A DNA stretch of 64,000 nucleotides from Erythrobacter sp. (GTDB taxonomy: Bacteria > Pseudomonadota > Alphaproteobacteria > Sphingomonadales > Sphingomonadaceae): assembly GCA_013822125.1 (NCBI GenBank), contig PNJY01000002.1, positions 1-64,000 of the forward strand, given 5' to 3'. A program made the translations under genes and the position numbers. The notes under the pieces were generated by a model. It saw only the letters and a list, made by a program, of their open reading frames with translations, did not search any database and had not been told where the DNA came from. Shown piece by piece: positions 9,132 through 17,845 of this stretch (positions are counted from its first letter, which is position 1; every line of letters begins with the position of its first letter).

Positions 9132-10106
9132 TCATGGCTCGGCCACCAGCACCTGGGTAACGCGCCGTTTGCCCGCTCGGCGTTCAAGCTGGACGAACAC
9201 ATCGACGCTTTCGCGGACATAATGGCGCACGTCTTCGCGGCTCAGCCGCGAGCCGGCCTGCAGCACCAGGAGGGCGAGCTGCTCGATCGCGCGCTGCGGC
9301 GTATCGGCATGGATCGTGGTCATCGAGCCGGGATGGCCGGTGTTGACCGCGCGCAGGAAGGTGAAGGCTTCGACCCCGCGCAGTTCGCCGAGGATAATCC
9401 GGTCGGGCCGCATTCTGAGGGCCGCGATCAGCAGATCCTCGGCGCCGATTTCGGCCTCGCTGAGCTCGCCGCGCGCGGCAATCAGCCCGACGGCATTTGG
9501 ATGGCGCAGATTGAGCTCGGCGGTATCCTCGATCAGGATCAACCGCTCATCCTGCGGCACTTCGGCCAGCAGCGAATTGAGGAAGGTGGTCTTGCCCGAG
9601 GAGGTGCCCCCCGAAACGAGCACGTTGCGCCGCGCCTTGACCGCTTCGCGCAAGGTCCGCGCCGCCTCGCGCCCGGCGAGCGCGCGATAGTGCCGCTCCG
9701 CCCCGAAAACCGCCTCGCTCGGCTCGAGCGCGCCAAAGGCATTGCCGTCCTCCCAGTCGCCCAGCGTCAGATCGGCGGCGACATGGCGCCGGATCGCGAT
9801 CACATATCCGGCGCGCGTGGCGGGCGGCGCGGCGATCTGGACGCGCGAGCCATCGGGCAAGGTCGCGGCGAGCAGCGGCTGCGCGCGGCTGATCGCTTGC
9901 GAGGAATGTGCCGCGATCTGGCGCGCGAGCCGGGCGAGCAGCTTGTCGTCGAGGCCGGGCAATGGCTCGCATTCGATCCCGCCGCCGATGCTTTCGGTCC
10001 AGACTTCGCCGGGGCGGTTGATCCAGATATCGGTGACATCGCTGCGTTCAAGATAAGGCGCGAGCGGGGCGAGGAAGCTGTCGAGATAATATCCGGCCTG
10101 CACCAT
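9132..10106 (-). CDS. virB11: VirB11-family secretion ATPase
   Basis: 324 residues, the normal size for VirB11, a hexameric cytoplasmic ATPase that powers pilus assembly and DNA transfer. Visible motifs in order are Walker A (SGGTSSGKTTFLN), the Asp box (LILIEDTAEL), Walker B region (RMRPDRIILGELRG) and the His box (NTGHPGSMTTIHADT). It starts 3 bases after the virB10 stop, so it is cotranscribed with the genes upstream. Confidence 0.96.
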   Translation of the reverse strand: MVQAGYYLDSFLAPLAPYLERSDVTDIWINRPGEVWTESIGGGIECEPLPGLDDKLLARLARQIAAHSSQAISRAQPLLAATLPDGSRVQIAAPPATRAGYVIAIRRHVAADLTLGDWEDGNAFGALEPSEAVFGAERHYRALAGREAARTLREAVKARRNVLVSGGTSSGKTTFLNSLLAEVPQDERLILIEDTAELNLRHPNAVGLIAARGELSEAEIGAEDLLIAALRMRPDRIILGELRGVEAFTFLRAVNTGHPGSMTTIHADTPQRAIEQLALLVLQAGSRLSREDVRHYVRESVDVFVQLERRAGKRRVTQVLVAEP

Positions 10107-10109
10107 CCT

Positions 10110-11150
10110 TCAGAACTCGACGGTCGAAAAATCGAGATCGCGCGCGACGAACACCGACACGCTGGTGCCGTGCTCGACCTTGAGCGTGGGCTGGACCTCT
10201 TGCGGCTGCTGGACCTGCACGTTCTGCGCGCTGCCGGGCAAAGCGACGATCAGCCCGCCTGTGGCCTCGCGGGTGGCGATGCCCACCCCGATATCGAGCA
10301 CCGATTGCAGGATCGCGCCGCCAAAGCGCTGCAGAAACTTGCTATCGACCTTGCCGCGCACGCCGGCGCGCCCGAGCGGGTCGGAGGCCGGCGAATCGAG
10401 CGCGATCGTCACTCCGTCGGGGCGGATCAGGCGGGTCCAGCGGATCATCGCGCGCTTCTGGCCGGCCTGCAAATCGGCCTCGTATTCGCCGTAGAGCCTG
10501 CTGCCGCGCTGGATCAAGATGCGGCTGCCATCAAAGCCCGAGACGTCGCGCTGCACCAGCGCGCGCACCCCGCCGGGCCTGGTCGAATCGAGCGCAGTCT
10601 CAAGCACCGCGGGGATGACCGTGCCCTTGGGGATGGTGCGCGACGGATTGGCGAAACGGTCCGCGGTAACGCGCTCGGCGCTTGACGCCGCGCCCGCCTG
10701 CCCGCCGGCGGGATTAGCCGCGCCGCCCTGCTCGAAGACCACGCGCGACTGCGGCGCGGGCGGGGTGCTCGCGGGCGGCGGCGGGACATAGGATTGCACT
10801 GGCGCTGGTGCGTAGACCGGCTGCGCGGGAAGAGCGCTGCGAACCGGGGCAGCGCTCTGCTCTTCCCGGGGTGGCGGCTCAAGCCGCTCGCCTGCGTCCT
10901 CAAGAAAACGCGCGGGAACCGCGAGCGGCGGCGGCGAGGCAATCCGCGCAGCGCTGCTGTCCATGGCCGCAAAAGTCGCAGGCACCCTGGCTCCTTCGCG
11001 CGAGGCGCTGAGCGCGTTGAACAGCATCGCGCCGCCGATCAGCAGCACCAGCATGAAAGTCCACAGTCCGAAATTGCCCGAAGCCCGCACGGCGATGACG
11101 GGGCGGATGTCGCGCGGATCGGGGCCGGTCGCTGAAGCAGGCTCGCTCAT
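10110..11150 (-). CDS. virB10: VirB10/TrbI family channel protein
   Basis: 346 residues from ATG 11150, which overlaps the virB9 stop by ATGA; the longer open frame upstream is antisense to virB9. A short cytoplasmic N-terminus is followed by one membrane helix (FGLWTFMLVLLIGGAMLF), a proline-rich periplasmic stretch (SYVPPPPASTPPAPQ) and the conserved C-terminal beta-barrel domain (IPKGTVIPAVLETALDST, VQRDVSGFDGSRILIQRG). VirB10 spans both membranes and links ATPase action to the outer-membrane channel. Confidence 0.95.
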   Translation of the reverse strand: MSEPASATGPDPRDIRPVIAVRASGNFGLWTFMLVLLIGGAMLFNALSASREGARVPATFAAMDSSAARIASPPPLAVPARFLEDAGERLEPPPREEQSAAPVRSALPAQPVYAPAPVQSYVPPPPASTPPAPQSRVVFEQGGAANPAGGQAGAASSAERVTADRFANPSRTIPKGTVIPAVLETALDSTRPGGVRALVQRDVSGFDGSRILIQRGSRLYGEYEADLQAGQKRAMIRWTRLIRPDGVTIALDSPASDPLGRAGVRGKVDSKFLQRFGGAILQSVLDIGVGIATREATGGLIVALPGSAQNVQVQQPQEVQPTLKVEHGTSVSVFVARDLDFSTVEF

Positions 11151-11845
11151 GAGCGGTCGTCCCCCTGCGGATTGCGCCTGGCGCTCGCCCTGTCCTTGTC
11201 GATGCGGAACACCAGCTCTTCGTGGACGCGATCGATCACGAAGCGCCCCTCGCGCATATAGCCGTCGACCACCTCCTCCGCGCCCGAGGGACCGATCGCA
11301 AACACCGCGGGCAGCGCCTGACCTTCGGCATAGTCGATCACCGTCTTCACCCCGTCGTCGCTGATCGCGGCCGGGCGCACCGAGGACGAGCCGCGCAGGC
11401 GGTAGGACCAGCGCCGTTCGCTCGGGGCGGCGGCGACCGGTTCGCTCAAGCCTTCGGCCGGCGGATCGAAGCGGAACCGGACCAGATAGGCGGCGAGCAG
11501 CCCGGTGCCGGTCTGGAGCGCAAAATCGTAGGCCCTGGTGCCGGTCTCGACGCGCAAGCTGGTGTCGGTGGCAACAGGCCGCGGCAGGACCGTAAAACCG
11601 TCGAGCTCGGCCGAGACCCTGACCTCCCACGAGCGCTCGTCGCCAAGCGTGACCCGGCGGATTTCTTCGCCGGGCTCGAGCATCACGGTGAGCGCGCTCT
11701 GGGGAAGCGCTGTCAGCACCACGCGCTCAAGCGCGGTCCAGCGCACCTCCTGCACGCGCGGAGTATCGGCGCCCGGCACCGGATAGACATCGGCTTGCGC
11801 CGAAGCGGGCGCGAGCAGCGCCGCGATCGCGAGCAGCCGCTTCAC
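11147..11845 (-). CDS. virB9: VirB9 family channel protein
   Basis: 232 residues with a signal peptide (LLAIAALLAPASAQA). The N-terminal domain contains the VirB9-typical stretch TVMLEPGEEIRRVTLGD. The C-terminal beta domain carries VVDGYMREGRFVIDRVHEEL, close to the usual VirB9 ending. It forms the periplasmic and outer-membrane ring with VirB10 and a VirB7 lipoprotein. No VirB7 is visible here. Both ends overlap their neighbours by 4 bases. Confidence 0.93.
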   Translation of the reverse strand: MKRLLAIAALLAPASAQADVYPVPGADTPRVQEVRWTALERVVLTALPQSALTVMLEPGEEIRRVTLGDERSWEVRVSAELDGFTVLPRPVATDTSLRVETGTRAYDFALQTGTGLLAAYLVRFRFDPPAEGLSEPVAAAPSERRWSYRLRGSSSVRPAAISDDGVKTVIDYAEGQALPAVFAIGPSGAEEVVDGYMREGRFVIDRVHEELVFRIDKDRASARRNPQGDDRS

Positions 11846-12585
11846 GGCGTGGGCCTTTGCTGCACGACAGGCGCTGCCTGCCGGTAGCCTTCGATCACGC
11901 CTTCCTCAGGGATGGTCTCGGCATCGCGGCGATAATGCGTCACCGCAAATCCGAGCGGGTTGATCAGCCGGTCGGCTTCGCTCATCTGCGCGCCGCTAAA
12001 GCCGTAGCCGATGATCGCGGCCCAATGCTGCGGCGGCGCCGCCTGCGCCCCGGGATCGATCCGGGTGGTGGTAAAGCGCACCATCGCCCGCCCGGCGCCG
12101 AGCGGCGACACGCTCTTGATCTCGGTCCTGATCTGCGCGCGCCTGGGCAAATAGGCAAGCGGGCTGTTGGGGCTGCCCGCCTGCATATCGCGCTGGTAGC
12201 GCTGCCTCGCCTCGCCCCCCGACCACAGCGAGACCTTGCGGTAATCGTCCTGCAGGTCGTCAGCCGAAAAACTCTCGCGCGCGATCACATATTGGACGAG
12301 GAACGAGCGCGTCAGCGCCGTATCGGGCGCTATCACCTGCGCATCGAGCGGCGCCAGCGCCTCGACATGGCCGGTCTGCCGGTCAACCAGCAGCGTATAG
12401 GGCTCGACCGTTTTCAAGGGGATCAGCAGGACCAGCGCCAGCGCCTCGGCGAGCGCGATGACCGAAGCGATGATCGCGACCGCCCAGGCGCGGCGGTTCG
12501 ACCTTTCGAGATCGGCGGTGACGCTCCTCGCCCAGCTTGCCGCGACCGGCAAATCCATCGTGTCGTGATCGAGCGGTGCGCTCAT
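11842..12585 (-). CDS. virB8: VirB8 family inner-membrane assembly protein
   Basis: 247 residues: a cytoplasmic N-terminus, one membrane helix (VAIIASVIALAEALALVLLI), then the NTF2-like periplasmic domain (SFLVQYVIARESFSADDLQ, VRFTTTRIDPGAQAAPPQHW). The C-terminal NPLGFAVTHYRRD matches the conserved VirB8 end. VirB8 nucleates assembly of the channel. The start overlaps the virB6 stop (ATGA). Confidence 0.93.
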   Translation of the reverse strand: MSAPLDHDTMDLPVAASWARSVTADLERSNRRAWAVAIIASVIALAEALALVLLIPLKTVEPYTLLVDRQTGHVEALAPLDAQVIAPDTALTRSFLVQYVIARESFSADDLQDDYRKVSLWSGGEARQRYQRDMQAGSPNSPLAYLPRRAQIRTEIKSVSPLGAGRAMVRFTTTRIDPGAQAAPPQHWAAIIGYGFSGAQMSEADRLINPLGFAVTHYRRDAETIPEEGVIEGYRQAAPVVQQRPTP

Positions 12586-13778
12586 TTGTTGCTGTCCCTT
12601 CTCGCTGCGGCGCGCGAATGCCGCGCGCCAGTGCGGCGGTAGCTGCTGCCCAGCCGCGGCGCGTCTGCGGCAAACGCTGCGCGCTCTTCGCCGCGCGCCG
12701 CGCCCGGGGAAGCTGGGAGCATCCGGTCAAACCGCGAGCCAGCGAGGCGCTCCTCGCGGCGCAAGGTGGTCTCGATCGCGTTGCTGATGCGCTCGGCGCG
12801 CAGCGGCTCGAGCGATAGCCGCGGTGCAGCAGCGATCGCACCTTGCGGCCACGCCGCGCGTGCATCGCCGGGAGCCGCGGTTCGCGCAGGCGCGGGCGGG
12901 CCGCGATAGAATGCGGCGCGCGCCAGCAACCAGATCATCGCGAACTGGACGAGCGCGAACGCGAGCGTGACCGCAAACAGCTCGGTCGGAGCCGACGGGG
13001 TGGCATAACCAAGAGCGCGCACGCGCAGCGCATCGGCAAGCCAGGGCTCGAGGATTGAGAGCTCGACCGTGAGCACCAGCGCCGCGCCGACTGACCCTGC
13101 CACGGTGAGCACCAGCCCCCTGATCCAGCCCGCGGCGAGCCCGCGCGACTGGCTGAACAATAGCAGCCCGGCGACCAGCGGGGTCAGTGCCAAGAGCAGC
13201 GCCGCCGCGATCCGCAGCAGCGCCAGCGAGCCGATCACTCCCGCCAGATAGCTCAGCCGCGCCAGGCCAAGGCTGCTCTCGTCCTGCAGCGCGGTCCCGG
13301 CAAAGTTCGCGCCGGGCCCCTCGTCATTCAGGAACTGGCCGGTATTGCGCCCCGTGCCGATCTCGGTCAGGCGGACCATGCCATTGTCCGCCGCCTGCAG
13401 GCGCTCGGCGAGGCCCGTGGCTGCGGGGTTCAGGCCATTGGCGCCGATGGCGCCGGCGATCTCGCCAGGACCCTTGAGCGTCACATCGTAGATCACCGTG
13501 CGAAACGCGGGCCAGGAAAACGCCAGCGTGAGCACAATGCCGATCTTGAGCACATCGTAAACGAGATCGCGCGCGCCCGGCTGCGGGCCGAACAGCAGCC
13601 TTAGGCCGATGAGCGCGACGAACAGCGTCAGCAGGCTCGTCATCAGCATCGCAGCGGGCGAGCCGGGCTGCCCCAGCGCCTGGTAGCCGTAGCTGCCGAT
13701 CACCTGCGCCTGGCAGTCGATATGCGTCAGCACCCGCAGCAGGAACTCCTCACCGGTCAGGATCGCGGGGCAGGCCAT
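12582..13778 (-). CDS. virB6: VirB6/TrbL family polytopic membrane protein
   Basis: 398 residues from ATG 13778, which overlaps the virB4 stop by ATGA; the frame upstream of this is antisense to virB4. Five or more membrane helices are visible (for example AAMLMTSLLTLFVALIGLRL, RIAAALLLALTPLVAGLLLF, LVQFAMIWLLARAAFY). They are followed by a long basic, Ala/Arg-rich cytoplasmic tail, a common VirB6 extension. VirB6 is the inner-membrane pore subunit. Confidence 0.9.
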   Translation of the reverse strand: MACPAILTGEEFLLRVLTHIDCQAQVIGSYGYQALGQPGSPAAMLMTSLLTLFVALIGLRLLFGPQPGARDLVYDVLKIGIVLTLAFSWPAFRTVIYDVTLKGPGEIAGAIGANGLNPAATGLAERLQAADNGMVRLTEIGTGRNTGQFLNDEGPGANFAGTALQDESSLGLARLSYLAGVIGSLALLRIAAALLLALTPLVAGLLLFSQSRGLAAGWIRGLVLTVAGSVGAALVLTVELSILEPWLADALRVRALGYATPSAPTELFAVTLAFALVQFAMIWLLARAAFYRGPPAPARTAAPGDARAAWPQGAIAAAPRLSLEPLRAERISNAIETTLRREERLAGSRFDRMLPASPGAARGEERAAFAADAPRLGSSYRRTGARHSRAAARRDSNK

Positions 13779-16165
13779 CACGCCGCCCGTTCGATGAGGA
13801 GATGGAGCCAGTTGGCCGGATCGGGGCCGGTGCGCTCGACCAGCTCGTCGAACACGCGCACGCTGCTCTCGCGCCCTGAAAGAATGGTTAGCAGATCGCG
13901 CTCGCCCGAAAGGTCGAGCCGCGCGACCACGCTTTCGCGGCCGTGGCGGATCAGGAAGCAGTGCGAGCTGTCGGGCAGCGTTCGCACCAGCTCGAACTCG
14001 TGCTGGCTGAGCCCGAAGCCGTTGATATAGTCCTCCGCGCGCGCCTTGGGGTTGATCATGAAGATCTGCGTTGCCGCCTGCTCGATGATCGCGCTGGCGA
14101 TCTTGCTTTCGAGCGCGTCCTGTGCACTCTGGGTGGCGAAGCCGACGAGGCCGTTGCGCTTGCGGATCGTCTTTTCCCAGTCCTTGATCCGGCGCGCGAA
14201 CACATCGTCGTCGAGTGCCTTCCAGCCCTCGTCGATGACGATGATCGCTGGGCTCCCGTCGAGCCGCTGCTCGACCCGGTGGAAGAAATAGAACATCGCC
14301 GGGGTGCGCGCGGCCGGATCGTCGAGGATCGCGGTCATGTCGAACCCGACCGTTTGCGCGGACAGGTCGGTCATGTCGCGCTCGTTGTCGAACAGCCAGG
14401 CGCGGTTCCCCTCTCCCCACCACGGTCTGAGCCGGGCATAGAGGTCCTCGGCGCGCGGCCGGTCATGACCGCGCAGCAGCTCGACCAGATAGCGCAGCCG
14501 GCGGCGTCCGGGCGGCTGCTGGAAGCTGGTCTCGACCGCGTCGTGGATCTGCTCGAGTTCGTGGCTGCTCACTTTGCCCGCCAGAAGCGCGAGCCATTCG
14601 ATCAGGAACTGCCGGTTGACCGGCGTATCGGCAAGCTGGAGCGGATTGAGGCCCGAAGGGGCATCGGGGTGCAAGCGGTCGTATTGCCCGCCCACCGCGC
14701 GGATGAAGAGCTCGGCGCCCCTGTCCTTGTCGAAGAAGATGATCCTGGGGCCGAAGCGCCGCGCCTGCGCGAGCAGAAAATTGAGCACCACCGTCTTGCC
14801 CGAGCCCGAGGGCCCGATCACCGTGAAATTGCCCAGGTCCTGCTGGTGGAAGTTGAAGAAATAGGGGCCCGCCGCAGTGGTCTCGAACAAGGTCACCGCC
14901 TCGCCCCAGTGATTGCCCTGGTGCTTGCCGACGGGGAAGTTGTGGAGGCTGGCAAGCCCTGCAAAATTGGTGGTCGAGACCAGAGCGCGCCGCCCGATAT
15001 AACGAAAGTTGCCCGGAAACTGCGCCCAGAATGCCGGCTCGAGCGCGATATCCTCGCGCACCGCATTGATCCCCAGATCAGCGAGCAGCGCTATGACCTC
15101 GGCGACCTGATTGTCGAGCAGCGCGAGGTCGGCGGCGCGGATCGCGATCGTCCCATGATGTTCGCCAAACCCCGCCCTGCCCGCTGCAACCTCGTCCTTG
15201 GCACCGACGAGCTCATCGCGCAGCGACAGCGCCTCATCCTCGGCCGAGCGCATCCGCCTGAGCGCGAGGTTCATGGTTCCCAGCGCCTGGCCGCGCTCGA
15301 CGAAGGCAAAGCTCTGGCTGACCGTAAGCTCGAACGGCAGGCGGTAGAGCTCGTCGAACATGCCGGGAAAGGTCGTGCCCGGATAATCCTTGATCGCGAC
15401 CATCGCCACAAAATCGCGCGCCTGCGCGCCGGTCGGCGCCAGTTCGACCGTATCCTGGCCAAAGCTCACCCGCCGCGCCGGGATGAAATGGCCCAGATCG
15501 CCGTGCGGCAGCGCGACCGGGCGCATCTCGCCATTGTAGAGATAAGAGAGGAACTCGAGCGGCTCCGAGCGCCTGCCCTGCGGTGTGTCGTAAATCGACA
15601 GCACCTGCGGCTCGTAAGCGCCCAGCGATGCCATCAGCGCCTCGCGCGCGCGGCCAAGCGCGTGCTTGTCGGCCGCGATCAGTCCGGCATCGCGCTTCGC
15701 GCTGCGCGCAAACCAGCTACGCATCCGGTCGGCAAAGCCGATCCGGCCCTGCAACGGGCGGCGCACGATCGTGAGGAACAGCTCGTTGACATAGAGCTGC
15801 TTGCCCGCCAGCCGCGCTCGCCAGCGCGCATCGAGCGCGCTCGAAAAGTCGTCGGCCTCAACTTCGCCCAGCGCGGCTTCGGCGCGGCGGCGGATCACAT
15901 GATGATAGACCGCAAAGCGCGAGGTCCCGAGCGTACGCAGCATGGCATCGCGTAAGGCAGCGCGGTAATTGAGCTCGTCGCTGTCGGCGGTCTCGAACAA
16001 TAGTCCGCCCAGGCGGATGGTCTGCATCAGCAAGCCGTCGCGCGTCTCAATTGTGACATCGTCCAAATGCCGGGCATAGGGCAGATGCGCGCCCGCCGGC
16101 GCCTCGCGCGCGATCACCCTGGGATCGCGGGTGAGCGGGGGTTTCAGGGGCGATAGGAATTGCAT
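13778..16165 (-). CDS. virB4: VirB4 family transfer ATPase
   Basis: 795 residues from ATG 16165 (MQFLSPLKPPL). It carries the CagE/TrbE/VirB4 N-terminal domain and a C-terminal ATPase with Walker A (VIGPSGSGKTVVLN) and Walker B (AIIVIDEGWKALDD), plus the FATQSAQDAL motif after it. VirB4 is the most conserved energiser of type IV secretion and is needed for pilus biogenesis. The start overlaps the end of virB3 by 22 bases. Confidence 0.96.
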   Translation of the reverse strand: MQFLSPLKPPLTRDPRVIAREAPAGAHLPYARHLDDVTIETRDGLLMQTIRLGGLLFETADSDELNYRAALRDAMLRTLGTSRFAVYHHVIRRRAEAALGEVEADDFSSALDARWRARLAGKQLYVNELFLTIVRRPLQGRIGFADRMRSWFARSAKRDAGLIAADKHALGRAREALMASLGAYEPQVLSIYDTPQGRRSEPLEFLSYLYNGEMRPVALPHGDLGHFIPARRVSFGQDTVELAPTGAQARDFVAMVAIKDYPGTTFPGMFDELYRLPFELTVSQSFAFVERGQALGTMNLALRRMRSAEDEALSLRDELVGAKDEVAAGRAGFGEHHGTIAIRAADLALLDNQVAEVIALLADLGINAVREDIALEPAFWAQFPGNFRYIGRRALVSTTNFAGLASLHNFPVGKHQGNHWGEAVTLFETTAAGPYFFNFHQQDLGNFTVIGPSGSGKTVVLNFLLAQARRFGPRIIFFDKDRGAELFIRAVGGQYDRLHPDAPSGLNPLQLADTPVNRQFLIEWLALLAGKVSSHELEQIHDAVETSFQQPPGRRRLRYLVELLRGHDRPRAEDLYARLRPWWGEGNRAWLFDNERDMTDLSAQTVGFDMTAILDDPAARTPAMFYFFHRVEQRLDGSPAIIVIDEGWKALDDDVFARRIKDWEKTIRKRNGLVGFATQSAQDALESKIASAIIEQAATQIFMINPKARAEDYINGFGLSQHEFELVRTLPDSSHCFLIRHGRESVVARLDLSGERDLLTILSGRESSVRVFDELVERTGPDPANWLHLLIERAA

Positions 16166-16431
16166 CGCCACAGACTGTAATTTTTCACCCGCGGGCAATT
16201 GCGCACCCGCGTGATCCACAGGTCGAAGATGCGCGGCTCGTGCAGGCTCGCAAGCATGCCGATCCCATGCACCGCAACTGCTACCAGCAGCACCCACCAG
16301 GCGCGAAAGATCAGGAACAGCTCGACCGCGATCACCGCATTGATAATAAAAAAGGTATAGGTCACGCCTGCGAACATCTGCGGCCGCGTCAAGGCGACGA
16401 ACAGGGTATCACGGCGCAGCTGTTCTGACAT
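16144..16431 (-). CDS. virB3: VirB3 family protein
   Basis: 95 residues from ATG 16431 (MSEQLRRDTLFVALTRPQMF); a longer frame to 16503 has no added homology. The N-terminal LFVALTRPQMFAGV motif and the double hydrophobic helix (YTFFIINAVIAVELFLIF, WWVLLVAVAVHGIGML) are the VirB3 signature. It is first in the operon virB3-B4-B6-B8-B9-B10-B11-B2-B2'. VirB1, VirB5, VirB7 and VirD4 are not seen. Confidence 0.92.
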   Translation of the reverse strand: MSEQLRRDTLFVALTRPQMFAGVTYTFFIINAVIAVELFLIFRAWWVLLVAVAVHGIGMLASLHEPRIFDLWITRVRNCPRVKNYSLWRCNSYRP

Positions 16432-16732
16432 GACTTGAGCGCGACCCCCCGGTGATTCCCTTGATTGTGCAGTTTCAATTATTTGCCGCAAATTGCAAGG
16501 CATAAGCGGAGGGAATGAGGGTGGGGATGTGTTATTGAGGCCTGATTATCGGGGTAAGTACAAGCGGGAGAAAGCCTCGTTGTTACCATTCAGCGGAAGA
16601 GCACATCAAAACCTTGCGTCTGCGAGGCCTCGCGTAGGGTGTGCCGATAAGTCACCCACTTTCAGGTCGCGATCCGGGAACGGACCTGAACCAGATCAAA
16701 AGGCTTGCAGGCGAGTAGCCTTTCGGAGCAAA
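16432..16732. promoter_or_regulatory. Intergenic region upstream of virB3
   Basis: This 301-base stretch lies between virB3 and the convergent-free end of the toxin/immunity stack. The part adjacent to virB3 (about 16460-16500) is AT-rich and contains a short symmetric motif (ttgccgcaa) and is the likely virB promoter. I see no gene and no confident -35/-10 pair. Confidence 0.3.
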
Positions 16733-17083
16733 TCAGTCAGAGGCTCTCTTAATAGTTTCTCCGCTGGGGTGTCTAGCGCTCCAAAAGCTGAATGAGATTA
16801 TTGCAGATGCCACCAGTGCTCCAGGTAATAGCAATGCAGAACTAGCCAAAAACTCTCTTCCAAGTATATATATAAGAAACGATTGGTAGGGAAACCAGAC
16901 TATTTCCATACCACTTTTCCATTCATTATTGCGGTCACGACCGAGGTATCTCAGTCCCAATTCCAAAGCTCCAAGGGTCACAAAAACATATGGGACGAAG
17001 AGCCGTTCACTTTGTACATTAATTAATAAGCCAATCAAGGCAAAAGGCACGCAGAACAATAGAATGTAGAGCACGCGTTTCAT
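16733..17083 (-). CDS. Multi-pass membrane protein, probable immunity protein
   Basis: 116 residues with three to four membrane helices (VLYILLFCVPFALIGLLINV, RLFVPYVFVTLGALELGL, ALLLPGALVASAIISFSFW). Its start overlaps the stop of the preceding toxin-tail-like gene by 4 bases. In polymorphic toxin loci an integral-membrane antidote usually protects against a pore-forming or membrane-acting toxin; the upstream tail is indeed hydrophobic. Family not recognised. It is the last gene of the RHS B stack. Confidence 0.5.
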   Translation of the reverse strand: MKRVLYILLFCVPFALIGLLINVQSERLFVPYVFVTLGALELGLRYLGRDRNNEWKSGMEIVWFPYQSFLIYILGREFLASSALLLPGALVASAIISFSFWSARHPSGETIKRASD

Positions 17084-17445
17084 TGGCAGCGCTTGTCCTG
17101 CGACGATTGGTAAACAGCCACTCCACCTGAGGCTACCACATACGCGATCGCAAACCCTCTCGCTGCCACACCAGCTGTTCGAACGGCGCTGCGCCCGACA
17201 CCAACGCGAGCAAGTTTCAGTGTCCGACCGCCCATGTTGACGGTGCCTCCGGGAGGAGCTCTACCACTCAGGCCGGCATCAATTCCCGCACCTGCCAAAC
17301 CGGACGCGATGATGACGATCCCCTCGGCCGTGTTCAGCGGATCAATCAGATTTTCCAGAAAATTCTCGCCAGATGAGCCTGAATGGTCGGCAGAGCTTGT
17401 AGCACCGGCCCTGTACAGTGCGGATGCCACATTAAACCAGATCAC
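17080..17445 (-). CDS. Orphan hydrophobic toxin-tail-like protein
   Basis: 121 residues from a GTG at 17445 that overlaps the preceding gene by 14 bases; the true cassette may lack its own start. The sequence is Gly/Ala-rich with two long hydrophobic stretches (GIVIIASGLAGAGIDAGL and GFAIAYVVASGGVAVYQ). It ends in a charged Cys-containing tail (SSQDKRCQ), much like the end of RHS B (VGYALLAADALAIGICTVNS). I read it as a displaced toxin C-terminus left downstream of a newer one. A membrane-acting toxin is plausible given the membrane antidote next to it. Confidence 0.45.
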   Translation of the reverse strand: MIWFNVASALYRAGATSSADHSGSSGENFLENLIDPLNTAEGIVIIASGLAGAGIDAGLSGRAPPGGTVNMGGRTLKLARVGVGRSAVRTAGVAARGFAIAYVVASGGVAVYQSSQDKRCQ

Positions 17446-17845
17446 ACATTCGGCCCTTAATCACCTCACCTTGGGCATTCGCGATCTTGGCAACAAAAAT
17501 ACTTACATCCCTTGGCGTCTTGATCGACGCGAAGTCAAACCCTGTAAAATCGATGCCACTTACATTTAGTTCGAGCTTGGCCAAGAGCACATCGATAAGC
17601 TCATCGCGCACGACCTCAGGGTCCATTGCAAAGACTTTGTAGAGATCATCATCAGCTTCAGGTCTGAAGTCCCGAACGAAAGCCTGCTCTCGTAACATTT
17701 CCCAAAGCGCAACTGTAATATCTGGTCGCGCCTTAAGCTGGCTTGCAAATGTCTCCACAGCTACGTGCAGCCGCTCCTTTCTGAGCCTATCCTGCATTCG
17801 CGATCTAAACGGCGCTAGAAAGCGATATACGGCAAATTTATTCAC
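17432..17845 (-). CDS. Probable immunity protein for RHS B
   Basis: 137 residues from a GTG at 17845, overlapping the RHS B stop by 8 bases. The C-terminal half (DDLYKVFAMDPEVVRDELID, then NVSGIDFTGFDFASIKTPRD) has an acyl-carrier-like helical pattern reminiscent of DUF1493-type proteins that occur as antidotes. The N-terminus is basic. The assignment rests on coupled translation with the toxin gene and is an inference. It lacks the G+C bias of the RHS core. Confidence 0.55.
   Translation of the reverse strand: MNKFAVYRFLAPFRSRMQDRLRKERLHVAVETFASQLKARPDITVALWEMLREQAFVRDFRPEADDDLYKVFAMDPEVVRDELIDVLLAKLELNVSGIDFTGFDFASIKTPRDVSIFVAKIANAQGEVIKGRMCDLV

Noticed and set aside
9111..10685. Long plus-strand open frame (524 codons) over virB11/virB10
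   Set aside because: It is antisense to two genes with complete family motifs. Its composition (Arg, Gly, Asp, His runs) is that of a shadow frame in G+C-rich DNA.
13943..15955. 670-codon plus-strand frame over virB4
   Set aside because: Antisense to VirB4, whose Walker motifs are unambiguous. No motif in the antisense frame.
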